A program made the position numbers and the translations under genes. DNA of 64,000 bases. It comes from Acipenser ruthenus (taxonomy: Eukaryota; Chordata; Actinopteri; Acipenseriformes; Acipenseridae). Positions 20,206 to 32,299 of this stretch are shown piece by piece. The stretch is taken from contig NC_081198.1 of assembly GCF_902713425.1 (NCBI RefSeq), positions 22,613,188-22,677,187 of the forward strand, given 5' to 3'. Position 1 is the first letter of the stretch; each line of letters opens with the position of its first letter. The notes beneath the pieces are model-generated. The model was given only the letters and a program-made list of their open reading frames with translations. It did not search any database and was not told the DNA's origin.

Positions 20206-20785
20206 GGCGACTTGGCCCTTGCCCGGGGCCCCCCAGCCCGGACGGCACAGGGGGATTCAAAGGTGGGTGCAAAATTCCAAGCACAAGCAGACCCCCAAAA
20301 AACGGGCTGCTGCTTCCAGAGGGGAAATGTGCAATTTAAGCAGGAGAAAACAAAACAAAGCAAAAACACACACATAACACCAAAAACAAAACATAAACTG
20401 GCGGAGTGCGTCTTACAAATAGTCATGCCAAGCTGCTATGCTGTGCAAGGTGCCTTGGGTAACTACAACTGTGCCTCGCTGGCTGGCTGGCTTGCTAAGA
20501 AGGTCCTGGCATAGGGACATGTTCCACCACACTTGTCTGGTTAGCTGCATGCTCCCAGGAAACAAACTGCTGCTGTCTACATCATCACCACATGTGAATA
20601 AAAGAAAGAAAGAAAGCAAGAAAGAAAGAGAAAGAAAGAGAGAAAGAAAGAAAGAGAGAAAGAAAAAAAAAAGAAGTAAAACGGCGGGAAAACTTGCATC
20701 AACACTGGCACTCTCCCTCCAGCAGGGGTAGACAAAATGCTCACAGGAGAGATCCAGATCTGACTTTGACCAACGTTAGAGAAAG
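20206..20785 (-). promoter_or_regulatory. U2 spacer 8 with snRNA promoter
   Basis: PSE-like core at 20258-20270, purine tract at 20599-20675. Confidence 0.75.
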
Positions 20786-20973
20786 GTGTGCACCGTTCCC
20801 GGAGGTACTGCAATACCGGGCCGATGCGTGGAGTGGACGGAGCAAGCCCCTGTTCCATCTCCCGATTCCAAAAATCAATTTAATATATGGTCCCCTGATA
20901 GGGGACGTATCAGATATTAAACTGATAAGAACAGATACTACACTTGATCTTAGCCAAAAGGCCGAGAAGCGAT
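20786..20973 (-). ncRNA. RNU2: U2 snRNA, full length (188 nt)
   Basis: Consensus sequence with nt 1 at 20973. It lies between the split units of copies 4 and 5. Confidence 0.95.
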
Positions 20974-21553
20974 GGCGACTTGGCCCTTGTCCGGGGCCCC
21001 CCAGCCCGGACGGCACAGGGGGATTCAAAGGTGGGTGCAAAATTCCAAGCACAAGCAGACCCCCAAAAAACGGGCTGCTGCTTCCAGAGTTGAAATGTGC
21101 AATTTAAGCAGGAGAAAACAAAACAAAGCAAAAACACACACATAACACCAAAAACAAAACATAAACTGGCGGAGTGCGTCTTACAAATAGTCATGCCAAG
21201 CTGCTATGCTGTGCAAGGTGCCTTGGGTAACTACAACTGTGCCTCGCTGGCTGGCTGGCTTGCTAAGAAGTTCCTGGCATAGAGACATGTTCCACCACAC
21301 TTGTCTGGTTAGCTGCATGCTCCCTTGAAACAAACTGCTGCTGTCTACATCATCACCACATGTGAATAAAAGAAAGAAAGAAAGCAAGAAAGAAAGAGAA
21401 AGAAAGAGAGAAAGAAAGAAAGAGAGAAAGAAAGAAAAAAGAAGTAAAACGGCGGGAAAACTTGCATCAACACTGGCACTCTCCCTCCAGCAGGGGTAGA
21501 CAAAATGCTCACAGGAGAGATCCAGATCTGACTTTGACCAACGTTAGAGAAAG
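20974..21553 (-). promoter_or_regulatory. U2 spacer 9 with snRNA promoter
   Basis: PSE-like core at 21026-21038, purine tract at 21367-21443. A few private substitutions are present (for example gttgaaatg in place of ggggaaatg at 21088-21096). Confidence 0.73.
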
Positions 21554-21688
21554 GTGTGCACCGTTCCCGGAGGTACTGCAATACCGGGCCGATGCGTGGA
21601 GTGGACGGAGCAAGCCCCTGTTCCATCTCCCGATTCCAAAAATCAATTTAATATATGGTCCCCTGATAGGGGACGTATCAGATATTAA
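21554..21688 (-). ncRNA. RNU2: U2 snRNA 3' fragment, nt 54-188
   Basis: Consensus 3' part joined at T54 to the 3' end of copy 5. Confidence 0.95.
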
Positions 21689-22341
21689 TACTCTTTTATT
21701 GAGATTTTACATTTTTTACATTTACACCCATTCGTTTTTTTCATTCATTTTACATTTCTTTTAAAGATGACATTCATGCATACAGACATACATTTTGTTT
21801 TAAAAGCATTTAAAATACATTTAAAAACACCAAGACAATTGTGCTTTGTACATGGTTAAAACAGACACAGATTAAAATCAACATGAAAAAAACCTGTGCT
21901 GCTTTAAAAGTGACTGGAAAAAAAGAACCATCTATAAAAAACCAGTGCTTGTGAGGGCCGGGGAGTGCTCTCTAAAAAAGTTCAAAAGTGAACATAAAAC
22001 TATAGATCTAAAACAGGGACAGGGGAAAAGGGACAGTGTATAAAACAGTGAGTTAAAATTCTAAAATTTTAAAACACTTAAAATGTAACTTTTAATAGTT
22101 TACATTAAAAATCTTAAAGATACATAAAACAAAACAAAACAAAATCAAATAAAACATTCAACGTAAATCAAATAAAAGTCCATAAAACTGAAACAAAAAG
22201 ACTACATAAAACCAGGGCACCGTTCAAAAAAACGGTCATGCCAGCTAAAAAGGGCGGAATGCTGGCATGACAAAATAAATAAAAGGCTTAGCGGTGCCCC
22301 TTAGTCCCGCTCCTAGGAGCTAGCGGTTCCAGTTTTTTCCT

Positions 22342-25300
22342 TTATTCCATCTTCACGTCCTGAAGTCCGGCGATCCTCCACTCCGCGCAGGCCTTGTCCT
22401 TCCCGAGGGTCCGGATGTCCAGAATTACAAAGTCCTTGATAAGAGTTTGTGCCCTTCTGGTCGTGGTGATAGTGTCTAGCTCCTGCTTGTGATAGACACA
22501 GACGTTACGGCCTTCCCACAGGATCTGCTTGACAACATTGATGACACGCCAAACGCACTTAGCTGTGCTGGTAGTGATTCCTCCCGCAGGCCCATAGAGC
22601 ACAGCCTCAGCGGTCATCTTGGCCGTGTCAGCAAACCTGTTTAGGAAGACAGAGACAGAGAACCAGACACTGCCAGCCACATCACACTCCCAGAAGATAT
22701 GGGCTGGTGTTTCTCTCTTGCGGCACTTTGCATAGGGGCATGTTTCTACTTGGGCTAGTCCCCTCCTGAACATGAACGCTCGAGTGGGGAGTGCACTGTG
22801 GACGGTGTTCCATGCTATATCCTTCTGGACATTACTGAGGCAGCTGTGAGACACATTCTCCCAGATTTTTTGGCTTTGGGTGAGGGAGAAAGTAGCTACT
22901 TTTTCAATTTCCTGGGAACCGGCAAGATATTTAGTTACAGCCTTGTATTCCCCGGAGGCCAATTTTGCTTTATCTAAGCCCAATTTATATATAGTGTCCC
23001 TTAAGGTTCTATAATACAATGGGGGGTCCCAGGAGTACGGCACGGTGTTATCAATAGTGCAGAGGCCCAAGGCCCTGAGACAGGTGGCAAAATAGAAACG
23101 ATTCATGTAACATACCTTCCTGTCCAGGGCCTGGATGTTCTGGATAGTTTGCGTGAGCCCCTGCACTCGGGTGAGCTGCACAACGTCCGGGACCCCCTTA
23201 CCTCCCTTCTTGTCGGCTTTACTCAGGGTGGCTCGCTTTACCCTCTCCATCTTGCTGCCCCAGATAAAGCGGTGGATAATGCGGTCCACCACTTTTTTGG
23301 TGGTCCTGTCTGGGGGAAAGATTTTTCCTACATAAGAGAGGATGGGGAACAGTATAGACTTGGTTATTAATACTCTACCCGTCATTGTTAAGGATCTTGT
23401 GCTCCATCCGCCAATCTTTTTACGGACCTGGTTAATGGCCGCCGTCCAGCTCTGGGCCCCCGAGCTATTGTTCTCGAAAATGAGGCCCAGAATCTTGATT
23501 TTGTCCTTTTTGACAGGGTACATGTCCGACAGTTCCCTATCTACCTGCCAATTTTTAGACACGTAGACTTCGCTCTTGGACTTATTAATCACTGCCCCGG
23601 TCGCCGTGCAGTACTTCTCAAGGATATTACTAATCCGAGGTACCGACGATGTGTTGGTGCAAATGAGTGACACATCGTCCATATATGCTGTTGTTTTGAC
23701 CTGGACCCCGTTGGATCCAGGCAGCTGGAAACCAGTTATATTGGTATCCCTACGAATTGCCTGCAGGAGGGGTTCAATGCACACGACATATAGCAGTGGG
23801 GATAGTGGGCAACCCTGTCTGACCCCTGACTGGATAGATATTTTACCAGTCAGGTGCCTGTTCACCAAGACTCGGGTACTAATGTTTGTATATATGGTTT
23901 TAACCCACTCCCTAAGTCCAGGAGCGAATTTCATCTGGTCCATCACTTTGTACATATATTCATGGCTTACCCTATCGAACGCCTTCTCCTGGTCAAGGTT
24001 GAACAGGCCGAGGGGATGGTTCCGTTCTCTAGAATAAGCCAGAATGTCCCTTGTTAACATTAAAATATCCGTGATGGACCTCCCTGGGACGCCACAAGCC
24101 TGGTCGGGGCCAATGACCAAAGGGAGGTGTACTTGTAGCCGGAGCATCAGAGCTTTGGCTAGTATCTTGTAATCCACGCAAAGGAGGCTGATTGGGCGCC
24201 AATTCCGTAGATCTTTAACTTCCCCTTTCTTATGAAGGAGAGTAATTACACTCTCCCGCATAGAAGGGCCCAACCGCTTCTCCCTGTAGACCGCTCTGTA
24301 GACCTCCGCTAAATGGACTTTTAGCGTGTCCCAAAAAAGATGGTAATACTCACCCGGGATGCCATCTGGACCTGGCGTCTTACCGGTGTTCATGGTCTTA
24401 ACCGCCTGGGTGAGCTCCTCCAGCGTGAGTTCTGGGTCCTTCTCCTCCTCCTCGTCGTCCCGCACTGAGTCAGGCTCCAACTGGCTCAGGAACCACTCTA
24501 TCAGGGTGTCATCTGTAGCTTTGATGTTATACAGGTCCCTATAGAAGTTCTCTACCACTTTTTTCACTCCCTCACTATCCTCTACTATCCTCCCCCTGCT
24601 GTCGAGCATGGAGGACATCAAGTGCTGCTTCTCCCTCATTTTCTGGAAGAAGAAGCGAGTACACTTTTCGTCTTCCTCCATTTTTTGCACTTTTGCATTG
24701 TGCATGACCTTTCGTTGTTCCTCCCTACAAAGCACTGAAAGATCTAGCTTGGTCTGGGCTATCTCGTCGCTTACAGGGAACCCCCGAAGCTGAAGCAGGC
24801 TCAGACGCTGGAGGGCAGCATTCAGGTGTTTATATTTGGCCCTCCTTTCTTTTGCTTTCCTCTTGCCTGCTGCTATGAAATAACCCTTAGTTCTCATTTT
24901 GACCATCTCCCACCACTCTATAGGGGAGTTGAATAGGTCACGCAAAGTGGTCCACTCAACAAGCCTGCTCTTATAGGCTGCAGCTATGGAGGGGTCATCG
25001 AGTAAGGAGGTGTTTAATTTCCAAACCCCTGACCCCATCTGGGAGGTCTGAGGGACCTGTAATGTTACCTGCAGGAGTCTATGGTCAGAGAAGAAGACGG
25101 CCTGGGTGTCTACTGCCGTCTTCGTAAGGGAGCTGGTATGCAGGACGAGATCTATACGGGAGAAGGAGGTCCCAGATGAGCTCACCCAGGTAAAGGGAGG
25201 CACCAGGTCCTTACCTGCATCACACAGGGAGAAATCAGATATTACGGAGGACAAAACTCTACTAGAGCGGTCGTTGCGTGGCCTGCTCCGGTCTACGTCC

Positions 25301-25785
25301 CTCAGAGCACAATTGAAGTCACCTGACATGATGACGGGTACGTTCCCCAGCAGGAGTGGACGCAGCTGTGGAAAAAATTGAACTCTTTCGTTTTGGTTAG
25401 TGGGTGCGTAGACATTGACCAGTCTGAGGGGAGTGTTGTTGTATGTCACATCCACGCTCAGAATTCTACCAGGTTCTACCTCCCTGCTGCTGCGGGAGGT
25501 AATAAATGGGTTTTTAAACAGGATACCTACTCCGTCGGCTCTGGCTATGTTGGAGCCCGACCAGAAGGAGTCCCCCAGGGTCCAACTCTCCTTCAGGTCC
25601 CTATAATCAGGGCTCGACGAAATACCACACTCCTGCAGAAAGATGAGATCTGCTTTCAAGTTAGCTAGATAGTTTAGTACATCAAATCTTTTTTGTGTCT
25701 CCCTGATGCTCCTGACATTCACAGACACACATATCAGGGCCATCAGGGTAGCTAACAAGAAAAGGAGTCGCTGCGTCCACCCCAT
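22342..25785 (-). CDS. Family 1 ORF2, endonuclease-reverse transcriptase (1147 aa, intact)
   Basis: Nicks the U2 target and copies the element RNA by target-primed reverse transcription. The APE-type endonuclease spans about residues 16-245, with Asn23, Glu52 (LQECG), VYAPT, SGDFNC (Asp156, Asn158), SRID (Asp212) and SDH (His235). The reverse transcriptase spans about 440-760, with LDQEKAFDRV (Asp598), SGVRQGCPLSPLLY and YMDD (701-704). A CX4CX7HX4C knuckle follows at 1016-1034. The length fits Tx1-clade ORF2. The ATG at 25785 gives a hydrophobic N-terminus before the usual endonuclease start; the Met at residue 15 (MALICVSVNVR) is an alternative. Confidence 0.92.
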   Translation of the reverse strand: MGWTQRLLFLLATLMALICVSVNVRSIRETQKRFDVLNYLANLKADLIFLQECGISSSPDYRDLKESWTLGDSFWSGSNIARADGVGILFKNPFITSRSSREVEPGRILSVDVTYNNTPLRLVNVYAPTNQNERVQFFPQLRPLLLGNVPVIMSGDFNCALRDVDRSRPRNDRSSRVLSSVISDFSLCDAGKDLVPPFTWVSSSGTSFSRIDLVLHTSSLTKTAVDTQAVFFSDHRLLQVTLQVPQTSQMGSGVWKLNTSLLDDPSIAAAYKSRLVEWTTLRDLFNSPIEWWEMVKMRTKGYFIAAGKRKAKERRAKYKHLNAALQRLSLLQLRGFPVSDEIAQTKLDLSVLCREEQRKVMHNAKVQKMEEDEKCTRFFFQKMREKQHLMSSMLDSRGRIVEDSEGVKKVVENFYRDLYNIKATDDTLIEWFLSQLEPDSVRDDEEEEKDPELTLEELTQAVKTMNTGKTPGPDGIPGEYYHLFWDTLKVHLAEVYRAVYREKRLGPSMRESVITLLHKKGEVKDLRNWRPISLLCVDYKILAKALMLRLQVHLPLVIGPDQACGVPGRSITDILMLTRDILAYSRERNHPLGLFNLDQEKAFDRVSHEYMYKVMDQMKFAPGLREWVKTIYTNISTRVLVNRHLTGKISIQSGVRQGCPLSPLLYVVCIEPLLQAIRRDTNITGFQLPGSNGVQVKTTAYMDDVSLICTNTSSVPRISNILEKYCTATGAVINKSKSEVYVSKNWQVDRELSDMYPVKKDKIKILGLIFENNSSGAQSWTAAINQVRKKIGGWSTRSLTMTGRVLITKSILFPILSYVGKIFPPDRTTKKVVDRIIHRFIWGSKMERVKRATLSKADKKGGKGVPDVVQLTRVQGLTQTIQNIQALDRKVCYMNRFYFATCLRALGLCTIDNTVPYSWDPPLYYRTLRDTIYKLGLDKAKLASGEYKAVTKYLAGSQEIEKVATFSLTQSQKIWENVSHSCLSNVQKDIAWNTVHSALPTRAFMFRRGLAQVETCPYAKCRKRETPAHIFWECDVAGSVWFSVSVFLNRFADTAKMTAEAVLYGPAGGITTSTAKCVWRVINVVKQILWEGRNVCVYHKQELDTITTTRRAQTLIKDFVILDIRTLGKDKACAEWRIAGLQDVKME

Positions 25786-25957
25786 AGCGACTATGATTGG
25801 GAGGTCGGGACACTCTTCCTACTCTTAGCTCTACGCTTGCTTCGAGGGGGCTTGGGCTTATTTGCAACTCCCATCACCCCTGAGAAGGTACTCACTGCTG
25901 CCTCGTCCAAGAAGGCACCGTCTTTGTATGCACAGTACGTGGAGTTGTTTGGGCTAT

Positions 25958-26206
25958 TCAACTCCCCACAAGGTAAGTCTGGTGGAACTTGCTCAGGGCC
26001 CCTCGGAACGTGTGGGTCAGCTTTGTCCTGGGGGGGGTTATGACAGACAGCATTCTTTGGCTGTTACCGTCTGTTGAATTGGAGCTGTTAGCAGACTTCT
26101 GGCTTACCGCGTCCAGGGGTATTCCCATGTCCTCCAGTGCTGTATCTAGGAGGACCTCTAGGGGGCCCCTGGTTTTGCCCATACAAGGGAGGGGGTCAAG
26201 GATGCT
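25958..26206 (-). pseudogene. Family 1 ORF1, C-terminal fragment (copy 5)
   Basis: Last 82 codons of ORF1, separated from the rest by the L2 insertion. It reads in frame with the C-terminus of the copy 7 ORF1 (starting at SILDPLPCMG) and ends at the same stop, 172 nt before ORF2. No known domain is visible in this tail. Confidence 0.85.
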
Positions 26207-29200
26207 ATTGTCTCCAGAGCAGTTAGCAGCTAGTTCCCTTGCTAAGTGAAGGGAGTTATTTAAGAGTGGGCATCTGGTAATTAGTTCAGTCTACAGGGAA
26301 CCAGGGAGAGAGGCAGATAGATAAGTTCCTGCTTTTTGTAATTGTAACTACTACATTTGGTGACATTGTAAGGTGGTGTTTGAATTGGCTGAGTTTGTGT
26401 GTGATTAGTACCAGGTGAGTGGCTAAATTGATTAGCAGTTGATTTTGCTATTTGATTGGTTTCCACACAGTTTAGTTGGTTCTTTTGCCAAGCAGGGGTA
26501 ACAACATTTATTCAAGCAGCTTTTTTTAGCGCCAGCACGAAGCGCCAGCCAACCGAAGAGCCTCAACAAAAGAGCCGGGAGTCTAGCTGTGGGAGTCCAG
26601 CGAGGGGAGGCCTGCGCTGAGACGCTGTTCGACTAGATCCGAACCTAACAGCGCTCTGGAAGAAGCCATCTACTAGTCAGGTCTGTATCCTCCACCCCAC
26701 TGCTCCTACTGTGTCTTTTGTCTTGCTTGTCCTGCTATGACTGTCTCTCACATCCCTGTTCTGTCCTCCCGTCCTCGTCCTCTGCCCTCCCTCCGCTGTT
26801 GCTCCTCCAACCCCTCGAACCTCATTTCTCTGCCTCTCCCCCCCTCCCGCACACTCTCTGGTGCACTCTGGAACTGTCACTCTTCTGCTAACAAAGCTGA
26901 TTTCATCTCTGCCTTTGCCTCCCACCTCTCGCTCGATTTCCTTGCTCTCACTGAAACCTGGCTGTCCCCTGATAACACTGTTACTCCTGCTGCCCTGTCC
27001 TCTCTCTACGTCCTGTCCCATACCCCGCGTCTCACCGGACGGGGAGGTGGGACGGGTCTTCTCCTCTCTCCCTCCTTACTCTTTTCTGTCCCCTCCGATC
27101 TCACCTCCCTCTCTGTCACTACCTTTGAATTTCATGCAGTCCAACTAACCTCTCCCTGTCAACTCCTGCTCATTGTTCTGTACCGCCCCCCTGGGCCTCT
27201 CACTCACTTTCTGGATGAACTCGACTATCTACTCTCCTCCCTCCCCTCTCTGTCTACCCCGACTGTCCTGTTGGGTGACTTCAACATCCATCTCTCCAAC
27301 CCCAGCCACTCTGCTGGATTCCTCCCTCTCCTTCACTCCTTCGACTTCTGTCTCTCTCCGTCCCCTCCTACCCACAAAGCTGGCCGTCAACTGGACCTCA
27401 CCTTCTCCAGGGCCTGCTGCCCCTCCAACCTCTCTGTCACCCCCCTGGACCTCTCTGATCACTATTTCATCTCTTTTTCTCTGTCTCTCCCCCCTCTCCC
27501 TGCTCCTCCTACCCCCACTGTCACCTCTCGCCGTAACCTCCGCTCTCTCTCCCCCTCTGTCCTTGCCTCCACTGCTCTCTCTCACCTCCCTCCTATCGAC
27601 TCCTTTTCACAACTCTCCATAGACTCTGCTACCTCCACCCTCTTCTCCTCACTCACCTCCTCCCTCGACTCCCTCTGTCCCCTCACCTCCCGACCTGCTC
27701 GCCCCTCCCCTCCCCATCCCTGGCTCTCCTCTGTGCTCCGCTCGGCAAGAATCACACTGCGATCTGCTGAAAAGAAATGGAAGAGAACCAAACTCCCTGC
27801 TGCTCTAGAACTTTACCGCACTCTTCTCTCCTCCTTCTCCTCTACTCTCTCCTCTGCTAAATGTGCTTATTTCCAATCTGTAATCCAAGCCTCCACTAAC
27901 AACCCACGTAAACTATTCTCTACCTTCTCCTCCCTCCTAAACCCTCCCCCCTCCTCCTCCCTCCTCTATCTCCCCTGATGACTTTGCCTCCTTCTTCTCT
28001 TCTAAAATCTCAGATATCCGTAAACTCTTTAACACCTCTCCCTCCCCCGCACCCCCTCTTGCTCCAACCCCTACACCCACTACATCCCCTACTAACTCGC
28101 CCTCCCTCTCCACCTTCTTGCCCCTCTCAGACTCTGACCTCTCCTCCCTGCTCCAGGGTCACAAACCCACCACGTGTGCCTTGGACCCCCTCCCCACTCA
28201 CCTCTTTCAAGCTGCTGCTCCTGCTCTACTCCCCTTCATCTCCTCCCTCCTCAACACCTCTCTACTTTCTGGCATCTTCCCCTCTGCCTTCAAAAAAGCC
28301 TCTATCACTCCCCTCCTCAAAAAACCTACCCTCGACCCCACCTCCCTCCAGAGCTACCGTCCTGTCTCCCTCCTACCCTTCCTCTCCAAAACCCTCGAGC
28401 GGACTGTACACCGCCAGCTCTCTGCTTTCCTGTCCAACCACTCTCTGCTTGACCTTCTCCAATCTGGCTTCCGCTCTGCTCACTCCACTGAAACCGCCCT
28501 TCTGTCTGTCACCAACTCACTTAAATGTGCCCGAGCTGCCTCTCTCTCCTCTGTCCTAATTCTCCTCGACCTCTCTGCTGCCTTTGACACTGTTGATCAC
28601 TCTATTCTACTATCATCTCTTGCTGACCTGGGGATCTCTGGCACTGCTCTGGCCTGGTTCTCCTCCTACCTCTCCAACCGCACTTACCAGGTAACCTGGC
28701 GTGGAGCAACCTCCACACCTCACCCTCTCTTAACTGGAGTCCCCCAAGGGTCAGTCTTGGGTCCTCTCCTGTTCTCTCTCTACACCCGCTCCCTGGGCCC
28801 CCTCATCGCATCCTATGGTTTCTCATACCATTTCTATGCTGATGATGCTCAGATTTTCCTCTCCTTCCCCACCTCTGACTCCACCATCTCCTCCCGTATC
28901 TCTACCTGTCTGTCTGCTATTTCCTCCTGGATGCACTCGCATCACCTCAAACTCAACCTCTCTAAATCTGACCTCCTTTTCTTTCCCTCCTCCTCCCCCT
29001 CCTCTGATCTCTCTATCTCTGTTCCTCTGGAATCTACCACACTCTCTCCCTCTTCCTCAGCTAAGAACCTTGGAGTCACCCTGGACCCCTGCCTCTCTTA
29101 TTCCCAGCACATCTCCACTCTGGCACGCACTTGCAGATTCTTCCTGAGCAACATCCGAAGAATCCGACCCTTCCTCACCAACTATGCTACCCAGCTCCTG

Positions 29201-30042
29201 GTCCAGGCCCTGGTACTCTCCCGCCTAGACTACTGCAACTCCCTCCTGGCTGGCCTCCCTGCGTCCGCCACCCGTCCGATCCAGCTCATCCAGAACTCTG
29301 CTGCTCGTCTGGTGTTCTCTCTACCTCGCTTCGCCCACGCTACTCCACTACTCCGCTCGCTCCACTGGCTCCCGATCACCGCTCGCATCCAGTTCAAGAC
29401 TCTTGTACTAGCCTACAGATGCCTTGATCAGACTGCACCCAGCTACCTCCAGACCCTCATCTCTCCCTACACCCCCACTCGACCTCTCCGCTCCGCCTGC
29501 ACTAGAAGACTGCCTCTACCTCCGCTACGCTCCCCTGCCTGCCGAGCCCGCTCCTTCTCCACCCTTGCTCCGCAGTGGTGGAACGACCTTCCTACAGATG
29601 TCAGGACTGCCCAGTCCCTGACCACATTCCGGCGCCTCCTTAAGACTCACCTCTTCAAACAGCACCTGTAGAACTCCTCTGTTGTATCCTGGGACACTAT
29701 CACCCTTCATTTAAATATGCTTTATTTTGCTCTTATCTGCCCCCTATTTTACTGCATTTAATCCTGTACCTCAGAATATTGTAATCTGCCAAGTGTTTAA
29801 TCTGTAGTATTTTGTACTTAATCATATCCTGATGTAACTATCACTATTTAATCATATCCTGATGTAACTTTCACTATTATCTGCTGTATTATTGAATTGT
29901 GGTTTGTCACACTTGAGAATTATTGTATTTCTTGTTCTTATTGTATGACTTATATTGTAACACTTGAATGTATTTGTATTTGCTTGCGATTGTAAGTCGC
30001 CCTGGATAAGGGCGTCTGCTAAGAAATAAATAATAATAATAA
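26207..30042 (+). mobile_element. L2-type LINE inserted in copy 5
   Basis: A 3.8-kb LINE, antisense to its host element. Comparison with the uninterrupted copy 7 (near 61441) places the insertion between two Ser/Gln-region codons of ORF1, with no target duplication of more than 1-2 nt. It has a 5' UTR-like segment (26207-26736), one ORF broken by a frameshift, a 3' UTR, and a tail with a CGCCC/GGGCG hairpin (30000-30016) followed by a (TAA)n run. This tail type is shared by L2-clade LINEs and many fish SINEs. L2 clade is likely; a related CR1/Rex group member cannot be excluded. Confidence 0.85.
26737..29671 (+). pseudogene. L2 ORF, endonuclease-reverse transcriptase, one frameshift
   Basis: The first part (26737-27978) carries an APE-type endonuclease: LTETWLS (Glu), YRPPG, LGDFNIHL (Asp, Asn) and LSDH. 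Near 27950-27977, in a C/T-rich run, the frame shifts and continues from about 27977 ([11 protein letters not shown]) to 29671. The second part carries the reverse transcriptase: [39 protein letters not shown] and YADD. Its length (about 970 codons over both parts) is typical of L2 ORF2. The start is the first ATG before the endonuclease. The single frameshift suggests a fairly young copy. Confidence 0.85.
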
Positions 30043-31573
30043 TTTGAAGGGAGGCCCTTCGCTTGAAGAGGGTCATTGCTACCGAGGTACTGCTGGTCAG
30101 GGAAGGTGTTGACCCCGACCTCTCCCTCGGTGCATTAGTGAACACCTCTTCTGCGAGGTGTGCTAGGGTTTGTGCCAACGACTGGGAAGGCTGGCTGGGG
30201 ATGCCCTGGCTGGCTGCTACCTGCCCACTAGGCGGCAGTATAGCCGTCCCACTCGCCTCCGTCTCTGCCTGCGAGGGCAAGACTGGGGACTTTGTGTGGA
30301 CATTAGCTGGTTTGGGATCTATAGGGGCCACCTGCAACTTGCTGTCTTTAATCTTGATCTTCTTTCTTTTCCCCCCCTCGTCTCTACCTTTTCTTTTCCC
30401 CACCCTCTGCTGGTTCTTCCCTCCCTTCCCCTCCTTCTCACTCTCACTTTCACTGTCGCTTTCGCTTTCCTCCCCCACGGACTCAATCCTTATGGCGTCA
30501 TAACGAGAGCCGAGGGGGAGTGCTGGCGCTGAGAGGGCCCTACTCAGGGGGGGGCCGCTGCTGGGTCCGGGCTCCCTCCCTGCCTTGTGTTCTGTATCAG
30601 AGGAGCTATTGGAGGAGCTAGTGGAGTAGCTGTTGTACTCTCTCTCTGGGCTGGGGGAAGGGGTCCTCGTAAAACGGGACATGTCTCGGGGGCGGGGGGG
30701 TGAGGGGGGTGCTGGTGATGATGGTGGTGCTGGAGTCTGGGTTTTGGATACTGTTGGTGGTGATGTGGACTGATCTTTGTTATTTGCTCCCTCTTCCTGC
30801 TCAGGCCTAGGCTTGTTCGTATTTGCCTTGCTGGCTCTGGCCATGTTGGCATAGGAAGAGGGGCAGTCCTTAAACAGGTGCCCCTTCTTTCCACACAAAT
30901 TGCACTGCCTCTCTTCTCTGCAGTGGCTGGTCTCGTGGGGGGCGCCGCAGTTCCTGCACTTGACTACAGTACATGCGGCCGCCAGGTGTCCTAATTCCCC
31001 ACATTTCCTGCAGAGTTTTGGCATCCCATTATAGAATACCAGCCCTCTGTTGGGCCCTAACACTATGGAGTTTGGAATGTGGCGGACGCCTCCAATGCCC
31101 GATGGATCAACATTAAGGCGTACCAGCCACTTTCTGGCTCCTGTCCAAACCCCATCTTCGTCTGTAATTTTCCTCCCTTCTGATGACACCCTCCCATAGC
31201 GGTTAAGCCATGTTGTAATATCATAGTCGCTAACAGCCTCATTGAAAAATTGGACAGTAACAACTTTCATTTCTCTGTCTGTCAGTGCATCCACACAAAA
31301 TTCTTTGTATGGAGCGAGATATTTATTCTCCCCCCAAAAGGACCACATTTCTTGTAACTTTTGGGGGTTCCTAAAACTGACCTCAAACACTTCCTTAAGC
31401 CCTGGCAATTTCACCAAACAATTCAAGTCAGAAGGGGAAAAACCCATACCCCTCTGAAGAATGGTCCGGCTGAACTCCAGTCTCGTCAGTCCTGGTTCCG
31501 TTTCATCTTGCTTGTTTCTTGTGAAGCGCACCGCATTGTGCCTCCTGGTCTCCTGGGTTGGCCGGAACGCCAT
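30043..31573 (-). pseudogene. Family 1 ORF1, N-terminal 510 codons (copy 5)
   Basis: ORF1 binds element RNA. The ATG is at 31573. Three zinc knuckles lie at residues 188-201, 206-218 and 224-237. They are followed by a Pro/Ser-rich region, a Ser/Glu/Asp-rich acidic stretch and a Lys-rich stretch (KGRDEGGKRKKIKIK) that could be a nuclear localisation signal. The frame is open up to the L2 insertion and then runs into L2 tail sequence. With the C-terminal fragment at 25958-26206 the ORF would be about 592 residues long. Confidence 0.87.
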
Positions 31574-32090
31574 CCTTCAGCTGGCTCCTCCGATTGGGGA
31601 GGGAGAAGCCTCTGGACGTCCGGGTTGTCTCTCTCTACGGAAAAGAGACAACGTAAGCAGCAAATCTGGGCAGTTGAAGGAACTATTACTTTAGTCCCTG
31701 AGGAGATGGTCGCCTCGCAAGAGAGACCCCCTCCCCAGGTGAACGGTGTCCTTCCCTGGCGGAGTAGGGGGCGCTGCTTGGCACCGAGACCACGTAGGAA
31801 GAATCGTGGCTGTGACGCCTCCTCGGGGTCCGGGGCCGCCCTCTGCTCCTCCCAGATGGCGCCCTCTGCTGGGCGCCTGCTGCTCTCTCGGTCTGGATCT
31901 CGATTACAATCAAGGGCTGGGGATGAGGTCGTCTAGGTCATCAAAGGGTCCTCAAAGGTCGTCTGGATGGTAGGTCCTCCTTCTCTCTAACTCCAGGAAC
32001 GTCTGGAAAAGCCGAAACCGCCTGAAAAAGAAAAAAACTGGAACCGCCTGAAAAAGAAAAACTGCTCTCAACAGTCAACAAAATCTTGAA

Positions 32091-32299
32091 AGACCCTCGG
32101 CCTGGATTGGGCAAGCCAAAACCAGACTGATCATTAGTCTTCCAAAAAGTTGCCGAGCTGAAGAAAGAAAGTCAAAAATAAAAAAATTCTGTTCCTCCTC
32201 ACCCGAACAAACCTCTCACAGACCCTCGGAGGGAGCGGGCAATGCCACTACCCTCTAAGCCTTAGTCTTAGAAAGATTTATTCGAACTGAAGAGAAGCC
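32091..32299 (-). repeat. Diverged tandem duplication in the family 1 5' UTR
   Basis: Two segments with starts about 129 bp apart share blocks in the same order: agaccctcgg, gggcaa-gcc, ttagtctt and ctgaaga-aag. The same pair is present in copy 7 (about 63475-63680). LINE 5' UTRs often carry tandem monomers with promoter activity; that function is inferred here. Confidence 0.65.

Noticed and set aside
30420-30480. Serine/acidic-coding repeat (tcactttcactgtcgctttcgc)
   Set aside because: This is the low-complexity Ser/Glu/Asp stretch of family 1 ORF1, not a separate repeat element.
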